Positions 8,607-19,191 of a stretch of DNA of 64,000 nt are shown in pieces. Numbering within the stretch: the stretch's first letter is position 1; each line of letters starts with the position of its first letter. The DNA comes from Protaetiibacter sp. SSC-01. GTDB lineage: Bacteria > Actinomycetota > Actinomycetes > Actinomycetales > Microbacteriaceae. The notes below the pieces were generated by a model, which was not told the origin of the DNA, did no database searches, and was given only the letters and a program-made list of their open reading frames with translations. The stretch spans positions 1,736,001 through 1,800,000 of the forward strand of contig NZ_CP059987.1 in the NCBI RefSeq assembly GCF_014483895.1. The letters are read 5' to 3'. The position numbers were made by a program, and so were the translations under genes.

Positions 8607-9932
8607 ATGCAGCAGACGCAAGAGGTGGGGGACCGCGCACGCGCGGTCTTCGCGGGGCTCACCCCCAGCTACACGGCGCCCGTGCGCGAGAACGCGATGC
8701 CCGCGGCGCTCGCGAAGGGCATGATGGCGACGATGCCGATCGTGCTCACCGGTGCGCTCAGCGTCACCGGCGTCGTCTCCCCCGTCGATGCCGCCCCCGC
8801 CGCCGAGCGCAAGCCCGCGAAGCCCAAGACCACCCTCGGCAGCACGGTCCGTGCGGCGGTCGCCGCGGCATCCGCCACGACCGCCAAGCAGGTCGCCGTC
8901 CCGCCGACCTACACGGTCAGGTCGGGCGACACGGTCTCGAGCATCGCCGGCCGCTATGGCCTCGCGACCGCGAGCGTGCTCGCGCTCAACGGCCTCGGCT
9001 GGAAGTCGCTCATCTTCCCCGGGCAGGTGCTCAAGCTGACGGGCGCGGCAGCCCCGGCCCCCGTGGCACCCGCCGCGCCGGCAGCCGGTGGCCGCTACAC
9101 GATCCAGAAGGGCGACACGATCAGCGGCATCGCCGCCCGCTTCGGCGTCTCGACCCAGTCGGTTCTCACGGCCAACGGGCTCAGCTGGTCGAGCATCATC
9201 TACCCCGGCCAGACCATCGCGATCCCCGGCTCGACCCTCCCCGCGCAGAACGTCTCATCCGTGACGCCCGCGCCCGCCGCGCCCGCGCCCGCGCCCGCAC
9301 CCGCCGAGCCGACGACGCCCGTGGTCTCGACACCCGCGCCGGTGCTCAACTCGAGCTACGCCATCAAGTCGGGCGACACCATCTCGGGCATCGCGAAGAA
9401 GTTCGGCGTGAGCATCCAGTCGCTCCTCGACGCCAACGGCCTCGGCTGGTCGAGCATCATCTACGCCGGGCGCACGCTCACCATCCCGGGCGTCGCCGTC
9501 GTCCAGGACGGCGGCACCGTCACCCCTCTCACCGAGGAGATGGCTGCCAACGCGCGCATCATCATCCAGGTGGGGCGTGAGCTCGGCGTGCCGGACCGCG
9601 GCATCGTCATCGCCCTCGCGGCGGCCATGCAGGAGTCGAGCCTCCGCAACATCAACTACGGCGACCGCGACTCGCTCGGCCTGTTCCAGCAGCGCCCGAG
9701 CACCGGATGGGGCACGCCGGAGCAGATCCTCAACGCCTCGCACGCCGCCCGCCTCTTCTACGGCGGCCCGTCGAACCCCAACAAGGGCAAGACGCGCGGC
9801 CTCCTCGACATCCCCGGGTGGCAGTCGATGAGCCTCACGCAGGCGGCGCAGGCCGTGCAGATCTCGGCCTACCCCGACGCGTACGCCAAGTGGGAGACGA
9901 GCGCGACCGCATGGCTGGCGCAGCTGGGCTGA
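8607..9932 (+). CDS. Secreted three-LysM protein with lysozyme-like C-terminal domain
   Basis: This 441-residue envelope protein has an N-terminal segment with a signal-like hydrophobic stretch (about residues 33-60, ending SPVDAAPAAE). Three LysM modules follow near residues 102-146, 163-207 and 251-295, each with YxIxxGDTxSxIA and ending xPGxxLxIPG, joined by Ala/Pro linkers. The last 120 residues (AMQESSLRNINYGDRDSLG, then FQQRPSTGWG) resemble a transglycosylase-type fold with a candidate catalytic glutamate in MQESS. It probably binds and trims peptidoglycan. The ATG at 8607 follows AGGACGGCG; an earlier in-frame start would overlap the likely promoter (TTGACA at 8529-8534). Confidence 0.85.
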   Translation: MQQTQEVGDRARAVFAGLTPSYTAPVRENAMPAALAKGMMATMPIVLTGALSVTGVVSPVDAAPAAERKPAKPKTTLGSTVRAAVAAASATTAKQVAVPPTYTVRSGDTVSSIAGRYGLATASVLALNGLGWKSLIFPGQVLKLTGAAAPAPVAPAAPAAGGRYTIQKGDTISGIAARFGVSTQSVLTANGLSWSSIIYPGQTIAIPGSTLPAQNVSSVTPAPAAPAPAPAPAEPTTPVVSTPAPVLNSSYAIKSGDTISGIAKKFGVSIQSLLDANGLGWSSIIYAGRTLTIPGVAVVQDGGTVTPLTEEMAANARIIIQVGRELGVPDRGIVIALAAAMQESSLRNINYGDRDSLGLFQQRPSTGWGTPEQILNASHAARLFYGGPSNPNKGKTRGLLDIPGWQSMSLTQAAQAVQISAYPDAYAKWETSATAWLAQLG

Positions 9933-10039
9933 CGGAGCCGCTCGACACGGTCCCGGTCGAGGCCGAGCGCGCCGTGTCCGTCGAGCCGGGGGCCGCGTGG
10001 CTGCCCGGTGGCGACGACGCGTCCTCCTACACTCGAAAG

Positions 10040-11989
<1,950 letters not shown>

Positions 11990-12000
11990 CCCTCGCGCGC

Positions 12001-12045
12001 GGTGGTCTCGAGACGCGTCGCCTGCGGCGGCGCTCCTCGACCACC
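12001..12045. repeat. Dispersed palindromic repeat, GGTGGTC form
   Basis: GGTGGTCTCGAGACGCGTC and, 26 bp further, CTCCTCGACCACC form the ends of an imperfect palindrome with a GC-rich central stem. The outer arms correspond to the TGGTTGAG and TATCGAAACC arms of the repeats near 42.2-42.8 kb. It sits between the convergent kinase and aroG stops and probably also acts as a bidirectional terminator. Confidence 0.65.
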
Positions 12046-12062
12046 TGAGGAGAGCGCGACCG

Positions 12063-13433
12063 CTAGCGGGCGCTGAGCTCCTCGGCCACGAGGAACGCGA
12101 GCTCGAGCGACTGCATGTGGTTGAGCCGCGGGTCGCACAGCGACTCGTACTTCGTCGCGAGGGTCGCCTCGTCGATCATCTCGGAGCCGCCGAGGCACTC
12201 GGTGACGTCGTCGCCCGTGAGCTCGACGTGGATGCCGCCCGGGTGGGTGCCCGCGTTGCGGTGGGCCTCGAAGAAGCCCCGCACCTCGTCGACGACGTCG
12301 TCGAAGCGACGCGTCTTGTAGCCGGTCTCCGTCGTCATGCCGTTGCCGTGCATGGGGTCGGTGACCCACAGCGGTGTCGCGTCCATGCTCTTGATGGCCT
12401 CGAGCAGCGGGGGCAGGGCGTCGCGGATCTTGCCGGCGCCCATGCGCGTGATGAACGTCAGGCGGCCCGGCTCGCGCTCGGGGTCGAGCTTGTCGATGAG
12501 CTTCTCCATCGTCTCGACCGTCGTCGACGGGCCGAGCTTCACGCCGATGGGGTTGCGGATGCGCGAGAAGTAGTCGACGTGCGCGCCGTCGAGGTCGCGC
12601 GTGCGCTCCCCGATCCACAGGAAGTGGGCGGAGGTGTTGACGGCGGTGCCGTTGCGCGAGTCGATGCGCGTCATGGGGCGCTCGTAGTCCATGAGCAGGC
12701 CCTCGTGCGAGGTGTAGAACTCGACGCGCTTGAGCTCGTCGAAGTCGGCACCCGCGGCCTCCATGAAGCGGATGGCGCGGTCGATCTCCTTCGCGAGGCC
12801 CTCGTAGCGCTGGTTCGCCGGGTTCGACGCGAAGCCCTTGTTCCACGAGTGCACCTCGCGGAGGTCGGCGAAACCACCCTGCGTGAAGGCGCGGATGAGG
12901 TTCAGCGTCGACGCGGCCGTGTGGTAGCCCTGCACGAGGCGGCGCGGGTCGGCCTCGCGCGACTCCGGCGTGAAGTCGTAGCCGTTGACGATGTCGCCGC
13001 GGTACGCCGGCAGCGTCACGTCGCCGCGGGTCTCGAAGTCGCTCGAGCGGGGCTTCGCGAACTGGCCCGCCATGCGGCCCATCTTCACGATCGGCATCGA
13101 GGCGCCGTACGTGAGCACGACGGCCATCTGCAGGAGCGTCTTGACGCGGTTGCGGATCTGGTCGGCGGTCGCCCCCGCGAAGGTCTCGGCGCAGTCGCCG
13201 CCCTGCAGCAGGAACGAGTCGCCGCGCGCCGCGCGCGCGAGCCGCTCGCGGAGGATGTCGACCTCACCGGCGAAGACGAGCGGCGGGAGCGCCGCGATCT
13301 CCGCGGATGCCGCGGCCACCGCATCCGCGTCGGCCCACTCCGGCTGCTGCTTGATCGGCAGCTGGCGCCAATAGTCGAGACCGGCGATCACGGCGGGATC
13401 TGCCTGAACAACGGTCTCGGACTGCTCTGCCAC
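12063..13433 (-). CDS. aroG: 3-Deoxy-7-phosphoheptulonate synthase, class II
   Basis: This 456-residue enzyme joins phosphoenolpyruvate and erythrose 4-phosphate in the first step of aromatic amino acid synthesis. Class II hallmarks are LPPLVFAGEVDILRERL, LLQGGDCAETF, GRMAGQFAKPRS, YRGDIVNGYDFT, HSWNKGFASN and the C-terminal THPGGIHVELTGDDVTECLGG. The GTG at 13431-13433 is preceded by AGAGGA at seven bases; the longer ORF runs into plsC and has no similarity. A -10-like TAGGCT (13492-13497, minus) and a short 5'-leader hairpin lie upstream. M. tuberculosis aroG (Rv2178c) sits in the same neighbourhood. Confidence 0.95.
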   Translation of the reverse strand: MAEQSETVVQADPAVIAGLDYWRQLPIKQQPEWADADAVAAASAEIAALPPLVFAGEVDILRERLARAARGDSFLLQGGDCAETFAGATADQIRNRVKTLLQMAVVLTYGASMPIVKMGRMAGQFAKPRSSDFETRGDVTLPAYRGDIVNGYDFTPESREADPRRLVQGYHTAASTLNLIRAFTQGGFADLREVHSWNKGFASNPANQRYEGLAKEIDRAIRFMEAAGADFDELKRVEFYTSHEGLLMDYERPMTRIDSRNGTAVNTSAHFLWIGERTRDLDGAHVDYFSRIRNPIGVKLGPSTTVETMEKLIDKLDPEREPGRLTFITRMGAGKIRDALPPLLEAIKSMDATPLWVTDPMHGNGMTTETGYKTRRFDDVVDEVRGFFEAHRNAGTHPGGIHVELTGDDVTECLGGSEMIDEATLATKYESLCDPRLNHMQSLELAFLVAEELSAR

Positions 13434-13543
13434 GGGAGGTTCCTCTGTATCGGATGTGGGTGAAGGGTGGGCGAACTCGCCCCAGCGAGTCAGCCTAACC
13501 GAGGGCGCATGCCCCTGCTGACGGGGTCGGGGTGCCGATGGGG

Positions 13544-14245
13544 TCAGGCCTGGGACTTGGTCTGCGGGCGGCCCTTGACGCTCGAGGCGTAGACGTCGAC
13601 GTACTCCTGGCCGCTCAGGTGCGAGAGCTCGTACATGATCTCGTCGGTGATCGAGCGGAGCACGAAGCGGTCGCCCTCCATGCCCGCGAAGCGCGAGAAG
13701 TCGAGGGGCTCCCCGAACACGATGCCGACGCGGCGCACCTTCGGGATCTTCACGCCGACCGGCATGACCTTCTCGGTGTCGATCATCGCGACCGGCACGA
13801 CCGGCGCGCCCGCCTCGAGCACCATGCGCGCGATGCCCGTACGGCCGCGGTAGAGGCGTCCGTCGTGGCTGCGGGTGCCCTCCGGGTAGATGCCGAGCCA
13901 TCCGCCGGACGACAGGTGGTCGAGGCCCGTGTTGAGCGACGCCTCCGAGGCCTTGCCGCCCGAGCGGTCGATCGGCAGCTGCCCGACGCCGAGGAAGAAC
14001 CAGCGGATGATGCGGCCCTTGATGCCGCGCCCGGTGAAGTACTCGCTCTTCGCGAGGAAGCGGATCTGCCGGTCGACGATGAGCGGCAGGAAGATCGAGT
14101 CCATGAAGGACAGGTGGTTGCTCGCGAAGATGACGGGGCCGCTCGTGGGCACGTTCTCGAGCCCCTTCGTCCAGGGCCGGAACACGGACAGCAGGAACGG
14201 ACCGACGATGACGTGCTTCAGGAAGAGGTAGAACACGTCATCCAT
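13544..14245 (-). CDS. plsC: 1-Acyl-glycerol-3-phosphate acyltransferase (PlsC family)
   Basis: The 233-residue membrane-associated acyltransferase makes phosphatidic acid from lysophosphatidic acid and an acyl donor. The catalytic HX4D box is in ASNHLSFMDS, a second block is GVGQLPIDRSGG, and the substrate-binding motif is YPEGTRSHDGRLYRGR. Length fits the family. It is the PlsC-like gene next to aroG, as Rv2182c is near Rv2178c in M. tuberculosis. Substrate preference is not readable. Confidence 0.9.
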   Translation of the reverse strand: MDDVFYLFLKHVIVGPFLLSVFRPWTKGLENVPTSGPVIFASNHLSFMDSIFLPLIVDRQIRFLAKSEYFTGRGIKGRIIRWFFLGVGQLPIDRSGGKASEASLNTGLDHLSSGGWLGIYPEGTRSHDGRLYRGRTGIARMVLEAGAPVVPVAMIDTEKVMPVGVKIPKVRRVGIVFGEPLDFSRFAGMEGDRFVLRSITDEIMYELSHLSGQEYVDVYASSVKGRPQTKSQA

Positions 14246-14305
14246 CCCATCGCGCCGACCGCCGGCTCCGTCGTACGAGTCTAGGCGCGACGGATTCCGA
14301 GCCCG

Positions 14306-15262
14306 TCATGCGCCCCGGGCCTCCGCGTGCGTCCGCGCGATGTCGGCGGCGCCCACGACACCCGCGTCGTTCACGAGCTCCGCCGTCGCGAACGCGGGCT
14401 CCGGGTGGAAGCCGCGCGCCGGCAGGTGGGCGTGGAACGCCTCGCGGATCGGCTCGAGCAGCAGCTCCCCCGCCGCCGCGACGCCGCCGCCGAAAACGAA
14501 CACCTGCGGGTCGAGCACGGCGCTCAGCGAGGCCGCAGCCTGACCGAGCCAGCCGCCCAGCTCGCGCAGCGCGAAGAGAGCGCCCGGGTCCTGCGCGACG
14601 ATGAGCTCGTAGACGGCGTGGCCGTCGAGCTCGCCGTTCCGCTCGCGAGCGGATGCGAGGGCCTGCCCGATGCCGCGCTGGTCGGCGATCTCGTTGGCGA
14701 AGCGCAGCAGCGCCCGCCCCGAGCCGTACTGCTCGATGCAGCCGCGCTGGCCGCATCCGCACGGGAGCCCGCCCGGAACGACGCGCATGTGGCCGATCTC
14801 CGCGGCCGTGCCGAAACCGCCGCGCAGCAGACGCCCGCCCGTGACGATCGCGCCGCCCACGCCCGTGCCGATCGTCAGGAGGGTCATGTCGCGGTAGCCG
14901 CGGCCCGCGCCGAAACGGAACTCCGCCCATCCGGCCGCGTTCGCGTCGTTGTCGATCGTGATGTCGAGCCCGGGGAGGCGCTGCGACAGATCCGCGCGCA
15001 GCGGCTCGCTGCGCCACGGGATGTTCGGGGTGTAATACACGGTCGACTGCTCGGCGTCGATGAAACCGGGTGCCGCGACGCCCACCGCCGCGACATCCTG
15101 ACCGCCGCGCAGGCTCTCGACGACCTCGACGACGGCGTCGATGATCGCCTCGCCGTCACCCGCCGGGGTGGGTCGCCGCTCCTGGTGCACAATCGTGCCG
15201 TCGTCGGAGACGAGTCCGCCCGCGATCTTCGTTCCGCCGATGTCGATTCCGATGGCATGCAC
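14306..15262 (-). CDS. glk: ROK-family glucokinase
   Basis: This 318-residue cytoplasmic sugar kinase has the phosphate loop MHAIGIDIGGTKIAGG, the substrate segment DNDANAAGWAEF, the second nucleotide loop TIGTGVGGAIV, and the ROK zinc motif CGCGQRGCIEQYGSG. Glucose 6-phosphate formation is the most likely reaction; other hexose or N-acetylhexosamine substrates cannot be excluded. The GTG start has a -10-like TAGACT 8 nt upstream on the minus strand and no clear ribosome-binding site. Confidence 0.88.
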   Translation of the reverse strand: MHAIGIDIGGTKIAGGLVSDDGTIVHQERRPTPAGDGEAIIDAVVEVVESLRGGQDVAAVGVAAPGFIDAEQSTVYYTPNIPWRSEPLRADLSQRLPGLDITIDNDANAAGWAEFRFGAGRGYRDMTLLTIGTGVGGAIVTGGRLLRGGFGTAAEIGHMRVVPGGLPCGCGQRGCIEQYGSGRALLRFANEIADQRGIGQALASARERNGELDGHAVYELIVAQDPGALFALRELGGWLGQAAASLSAVLDPQVFVFGGGVAAAGELLLEPIREAFHAHLPARGFHPEPAFATAELVNDAGVVGAADIARTHAEARGA

Positions 15263-15397
15263 GAGCGACGAGTCTAGCCAGCGCGCCCCGTTCGCGGGCC
15301 TTCCGGCGCGGTGAGGCGGGTACCGGCACGGATGGGGGACGCGCCGGGTTACAGTGGTGTCCTAGCCCGAGCCCATTCCGGTACCGAAGGAGCTGCC

Positions 15398-17221
15398 GTG
15401 AACGAGATCTACGTCCCCGCTGTCGTACCCGCGGACCCGGAAGCGAACGCATCCGATCTGCTCGTCGATCGAGTGGCCAAGACGCCCGACTCACCCCTCT
15501 TCGCCCTGCCCACCGCCGACGGCGGCTGGGAGGACGTGTCGGCCGCCGAGTTCCACCGGCAGGTCGTCGCCCTCGCGAAGGGGCTCATCGCCGCCGGCGT
15601 GAAGCCCGGCGACAAGATCGGCTTCATCTGCCGCACGCGGTACGAGTGGACGCTCGTCGACTTCGCCACCTGGTTCGCCGGCGCCGTGCTCGTGCCCATC
15701 TACGAGACGTCGTCGCCGTCGCAGATCGCCTACATCCTGACCGACTCGGGAGCCAACGCCATCATCGTCGAGACCGCCGAGCACTTCGCGCGCTTCGACG
15801 AGGTGCGCGCCGACCTCGCGGACGTCGAGAAGGTGTGGCAGATGCACCTCGGCGACCTCGAGAAGCTCGTCGAGGGCGGCAGCGGCATCACCGACGCAGA
15901 GGTCGAGGAGCGCCGCACCATCGCCAAGGGCTCCGACCTCGGAACCCTCATCTACACCTCCGGCTCCACCGGCACCCCCAAGGGCTGCATCCTCACCCAC
16001 TCCAACTTCGTCGAGCTCTCGCGCAACGCGGCCGTCGCGATGAAGGAGGTCGTGGAGCCCGGATCGTCGACCCTCCTCTTCATCACCACGGCGCACGTCT
16101 TCGCGCGCTTCATCTCGATCCTCGGCGTCCACGCCGGGGTCAAGGTCGGCCACCAGGCCGACACGAAGCAGCTGCTCCCCGCGCTCGGCAGCTTCAAGCC
16201 GACCTTCCTCCTCGCGGTCCCCCGCGTGTTCGAGAAGGTCTATAACTCGGCCGAGCAGAAGGCCGAAGCCGGTGGCAAGGGGAAGATCTTCCAGAAGGCC
16301 GCGGATGTCGCCATCGCGCACTCGAAGGCCCTCGACGCCGGCAAGGTGCCGCTCGGCCTCAAGCTGCAGTTCGCGCTGTTCGACAAGCTCGTGCTCAGCA
16401 AGCTGCGCGCCGCCATGGGCGGCAACGTCAAGTACGCCGTCTCCGGTTCCGCGCCGCTCGGCCAGCACCTCGGCCACTTCTTCCGCAGCCTCGGCGTCAA
16501 GATCCTCGAAGGCTACGGACTCACCGAGACCACCGCGCCCGCCACGGTCAACATCGTCGCCAAGTTCAAGATCGGCACCGTCGGCACCCCGCTCCCCGGC
16601 GTCGGCATCAAGATCGCCGACGACGGCGAGGTGCTCGTCAAGGGCGTCGACGTGTTCGAGGGCTACTGGAACAACCCGGAGGCGACCGCGGAGGTCTTCA
16701 CCGACGAGTGGTTCCACACCGGCGACATCGGCTCGCTCGACGACGAGGGCTACCTCACCATCACGGGCCGCAAGAAGGAGATCATCGTCACCGCGGGCGG
16801 CAAGAACGTCGCCCCCGCGGGCCTCGAGGACCCGATCCGCGCCAACCCGATCGTGGGCCAGGTCGTCGTCGTCGGCGACCAGAAGCCGTTCATCTCGGCG
16901 CTCGTCACCCTCGACTCCGAGATGCTCCCCGTGTGGCTCAACAACAACGGCGAAGCCGGCGACATGAGCCTCACCGAGGCCGCCCGCAACCCCAAGGTGA
17001 TCGCCGAGGTGCAGCGCGCGATCGATGCCGCGAACGCGAAGGTGTCGCGTGCCGAGTCGATCCGCAAGTTCAAGATCCTCGACATCGAGTTCACCGAGGC
17101 GTCGGGCCACCTCACGCCGAAGCTCTCGATCAAGCGCAACGTCATCATGAAGGACTTCGCACCGGTCATCGAGGAGCTCTACTCGAGCGCCCCGGTCACC
17201 GAGGGCATCTCCCTGCGCTGA
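15398..17221 (+). CDS. Long-chain fatty acid-CoA ligase (FadD15-like)
   Basis: The 607-residue AMP-forming ligase activates fatty acids as CoA thioesters. Motifs are LIYTSGSTGTPKGCILTHSN (P-loop), GYGLTETTAPATVN, EWFHTGDIGSLDDEGYL and GRKKEIIVTAGGKNVAP. It belongs to the long-chain group that includes FadD15 (Rv2187). The GTG at 15398 follows AAGGAG at ideal spacing; the 29 extra upstream codons cover the leader. A -10-like TACAGT at 15350-15355 would give a leader of about 36 nt. With plsC nearby it suits envelope lipid metabolism. Confidence 0.92.
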   Translation: MNEIYVPAVVPADPEANASDLLVDRVAKTPDSPLFALPTADGGWEDVSAAEFHRQVVALAKGLIAAGVKPGDKIGFICRTRYEWTLVDFATWFAGAVLVPIYETSSPSQIAYILTDSGANAIIVETAEHFARFDEVRADLADVEKVWQMHLGDLEKLVEGGSGITDAEVEERRTIAKGSDLGTLIYTSGSTGTPKGCILTHSNFVELSRNAAVAMKEVVEPGSSTLLFITTAHVFARFISILGVHAGVKVGHQADTKQLLPALGSFKPTFLLAVPRVFEKVYNSAEQKAEAGGKGKIFQKAADVAIAHSKALDAGKVPLGLKLQFALFDKLVLSKLRAAMGGNVKYAVSGSAPLGQHLGHFFRSLGVKILEGYGLTETTAPATVNIVAKFKIGTVGTPLPGVGIKIADDGEVLVKGVDVFEGYWNNPEATAEVFTDEWFHTGDIGSLDDEGYLTITGRKKEIIVTAGGKNVAPAGLEDPIRANPIVGQVVVVGDQKPFISALVTLDSEMLPVWLNNNGEAGDMSLTEAARNPKVIAEVQRAIDAANAKVSRAESIRKFKILDIEFTEASGHLTPKLSIKRNVIMKDFAPVIEELYSSAPVTEGISLR

Positions 17222-17257
17222 GTTGTCCGGCGCCGCGATAATCCGCGGCGCAGCGCC

Positions 17258-17291
17258 GTAGGGCCGGCCGCGCGCGAGCGGCCGGCCCTAC
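17258..17291. terminator. Bidirectional hairpin between fadD-like gene and def
   Basis: A perfect 14-bp stem (GTAGGGCCGGCCGC and its complement) encloses a six-base loop. It is placed 36 bp after the ligase stop and 78 bp from the def stop, between convergent genes. There is no T-tract, as is common in high-GC genomes. Confidence 0.8.
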
Positions 17292-17368
17292 GAGTGCGCA
17301 CACCCTCACGTTTCACCCTGCCCCGACCGCGAGAGCGGCGTGCCGCGGGGTGATTTCTGCGCTCAGAG

Positions 17369-17866
17369 CTACTGCTGGAACCAGGGGGCCTGGCGGATGG
17401 CGCGCATGGCCTCGCGCTTCGTCTCGGGCTCGAGGCCCTCGATGTAGAGCTTGCCGTCGAGGTGGTCGCACTCGTGCTGGAGCGCCTGCGCCATGAGACC
17501 CTCCCCCTCGAGCACGACCGGGTTGCCGTCGACGTCGACACCCGTGACGCGCGCCCACGGGTGACGCAGGCGCGGGAAGTAGAAGCCGGGCACCGAGAGG
17601 CAGCCCTCGTCGACGAGCTCGGGCTCCCCCGCGACCTCGAGCACGGGGTTGAGCACGTAGTCGATGTCGCCGTCGATGTTGACGCTGAAGGCGCGCAGGC
17701 CGACGCCGATCTGGGTGGCGGCGACGCCGGCGCGACCCGGGAGGCGCACGGTGTCGACGAGGTCCTCGGCGAGGGCGCGCACGCGCGGGTCGCCGGGGTC
17801 GCTGATCGGGTCGGTCTTCGAGCGGAGCACGGGGTCGCCGAAGATGCGGATCTGTCGTTCGGTCAT
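17369..17866 (-). CDS. def: Peptide deformylase
   Basis: The 165-residue metalloenzyme removes formyl groups from nascent N-termini. All three family motifs are present: GVAATQIGV (motif 1), EGCLSVPG (motif 2, metal-binding Cys) and QHECDHLDG (motif 3, two metal-binding His plus the catalytic Glu). It starts 10 bp after the MinD-like stop with no good Shine-Dalgarno sequence, suggesting co-transcription with reinitiation. No methionyl-tRNA formyltransferase gene is in the window. Confidence 0.95.
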   Translation of the reverse strand: MTERQIRIFGDPVLRSKTDPISDPGDPRVRALAEDLVDTVRLPGRAGVAATQIGVGLRAFSVNIDGDIDYVLNPVLEVAGEPELVDEGCLSVPGFYFPRLRHPWARVTGVDVDGNPVVLEGEGLMAQALQHECDHLDGKLYIEGLEPETKREAMRAIRQAPWFQQ

Positions 17867-17876
17867 CGCGGGTTCG

Positions 17877-19181
17877 TCACACGTTCCGGGTCGTGGGAAG
17901 GCCGTCCATGACGAGCGCCGCGAGGTCGCGCGCCGAGGAGCGGGTGAAGGGCTTGAGCTTGCTCCACCGCACGACGGAGCCGGCGGCGAGCTCGGGGTCG
18001 TACGGCATCCGCACGACCGCGCGGACGCGCGAGGCGAAGTGGGCGTCGATCTCGTCGAGCTTCACGAGGTTGGTGCCGTGGGTGGCGGTGTTGATGGCGA
18101 CGACGGCGTTGCGCACGAGGTCGCCGTAGTTGTTCGCCTCGAGCCACGTGAGGGTCTCGGATGCCAGGCGCGCCTCGTCGACGCTGCCGCCGGAGACCAC
18201 GACGATGCCGTCGGCCCGCTGCAGGGTCGCGCGCATGACGGAGTGCACGATGCCGGTGCCGCAGTCGGTGAGGCAGATCGAGTAGTAGCGCGACACGAGG
18301 TCGGCGACGACGTTGTAGTCGTTCTCGTCGAAGGCCTCCGACAGGAGCGGGTCGGTGTCGGATGCGAGCACGTCGAGGCGGGTCTCGTCGCGCGAGACGT
18401 GGCTCGAGAACTCGTTGAAGTCCTTGATGGCGGCGGCGTGCGTGACGATGTCGCGCACCGTGGAGCGCGTCTGCCGGGCGACGCGCTCGGAGAGGGTGCC
18501 GCGGTCGGGGTTGGCGTCGACGGCGATGATGCGGTCCTCGCGCACGTCGGCGAGGGCCATGCCGAGGAGCGTCGTGACGGTGGTCTTGCCGACGCCGCCC
18601 TTGCGGGTGAGCACGGGGACGAAGCGGGTGCCGCCCTCGAGACGCTTGGCGATGCGGGCCTCGAGCGCCTTGCGCTCGCGCGCCGCGGGCGAGTCGCCGA
18701 GGTTCACGAGGTGCAGCGTGGCGGCGTAGACGAAGGCGGGCCAGGCGCCCTCGGGCGCGTTGCGGTTGCGCTTCGGTTCGAGGAGGCGGTCGGCGGTGAG
18801 CATGGCCGAGGGCTCGGGGGCGGTCGCGGGCCCGCGCTTGCGCTCCCGGCGCGAGTACAGGTCGTCGTCGCCGGGGAGCGGCACGACGGGGTTCTCGGCG
18901 GTCGGCACCACCTCCTGGTCGGCGACGTGCACGATGTCGGGCACGACCTCGATCGTGACGGTGCCGCCACCGGGGGCCACGACGGGCGTCACGGCGGCGG
19001 GCGTCGTGACGACCTCGTCGAGCGCGACCTGCGCCTCGTCGTCGGGTGTCTCGTGCTGCTGCTCGGGCAACTCGATGCTGACGGTGAGGCTCTCGGGGAG
19101 CGCCGATGCGAGCGCGGCGTCGCCGTCGCCCTCGAGCGCACCCGTCGCCTGGGGGTCCTCCCCCGCGGTATTCCGCACCAT
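17877..19181 (-). CDS. MinD/ParA-like ATPase with long acidic N-terminal extension
   Basis: The 434-residue protein has a disordered acidic N-terminal half (to about residue 190) and a P-loop ATPase half. The deviant Walker A is LTRKGGVGKTTVTTLLGMAL, followed by RIIAVDANPDRGTLSERV. It resembles the actinobacterial MinD-like proteins often linked to secretion or septum placement rather than plasmid ParA. No ESX genes are in the window. It follows pyc by 10 bp; TAGGGT 7 nt before its ATG overlaps the pyc stop, so an internal leaderless start is possible. Its target is unknown. Confidence 0.8.
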   Translation of the reverse strand: MVRNTAGEDPQATGALEGDGDAALASALPESLTVSIELPEQQHETPDDEAQVALDEVVTTPAAVTPVVAPGGGTVTIEVVPDIVHVADQEVVPTAENPVVPLPGDDDLYSRRERKRGPATAPEPSAMLTADRLLEPKRNRNAPEGAWPAFVYAATLHLVNLGDSPAARERKALEARIAKRLEGGTRFVPVLTRKGGVGKTTVTTLLGMALADVREDRIIAVDANPDRGTLSERVARQTRSTVRDIVTHAAAIKDFNEFSSHVSRDETRLDVLASDTDPLLSEAFDENDYNVVADLVSRYYSICLTDCGTGIVHSVMRATLQRADGIVVVSGGSVDEARLASETLTWLEANNYGDLVRNAVVAINTATHGTNLVKLDEIDAHFASRVRAVVRMPYDPELAAGSVVRWSKLKPFTRSSARDLAALVMDGLPTTRNV

Positions 19182-19191
19182 GTGTGCGACC

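Noticed and set aside
13434-13543. Aromatic-amino-acid attenuator before aroG
   Set aside because: A short leader hairpin exists, but I see no leader peptide with Phe, Tyr or Trp codons and no alternative stem pair.
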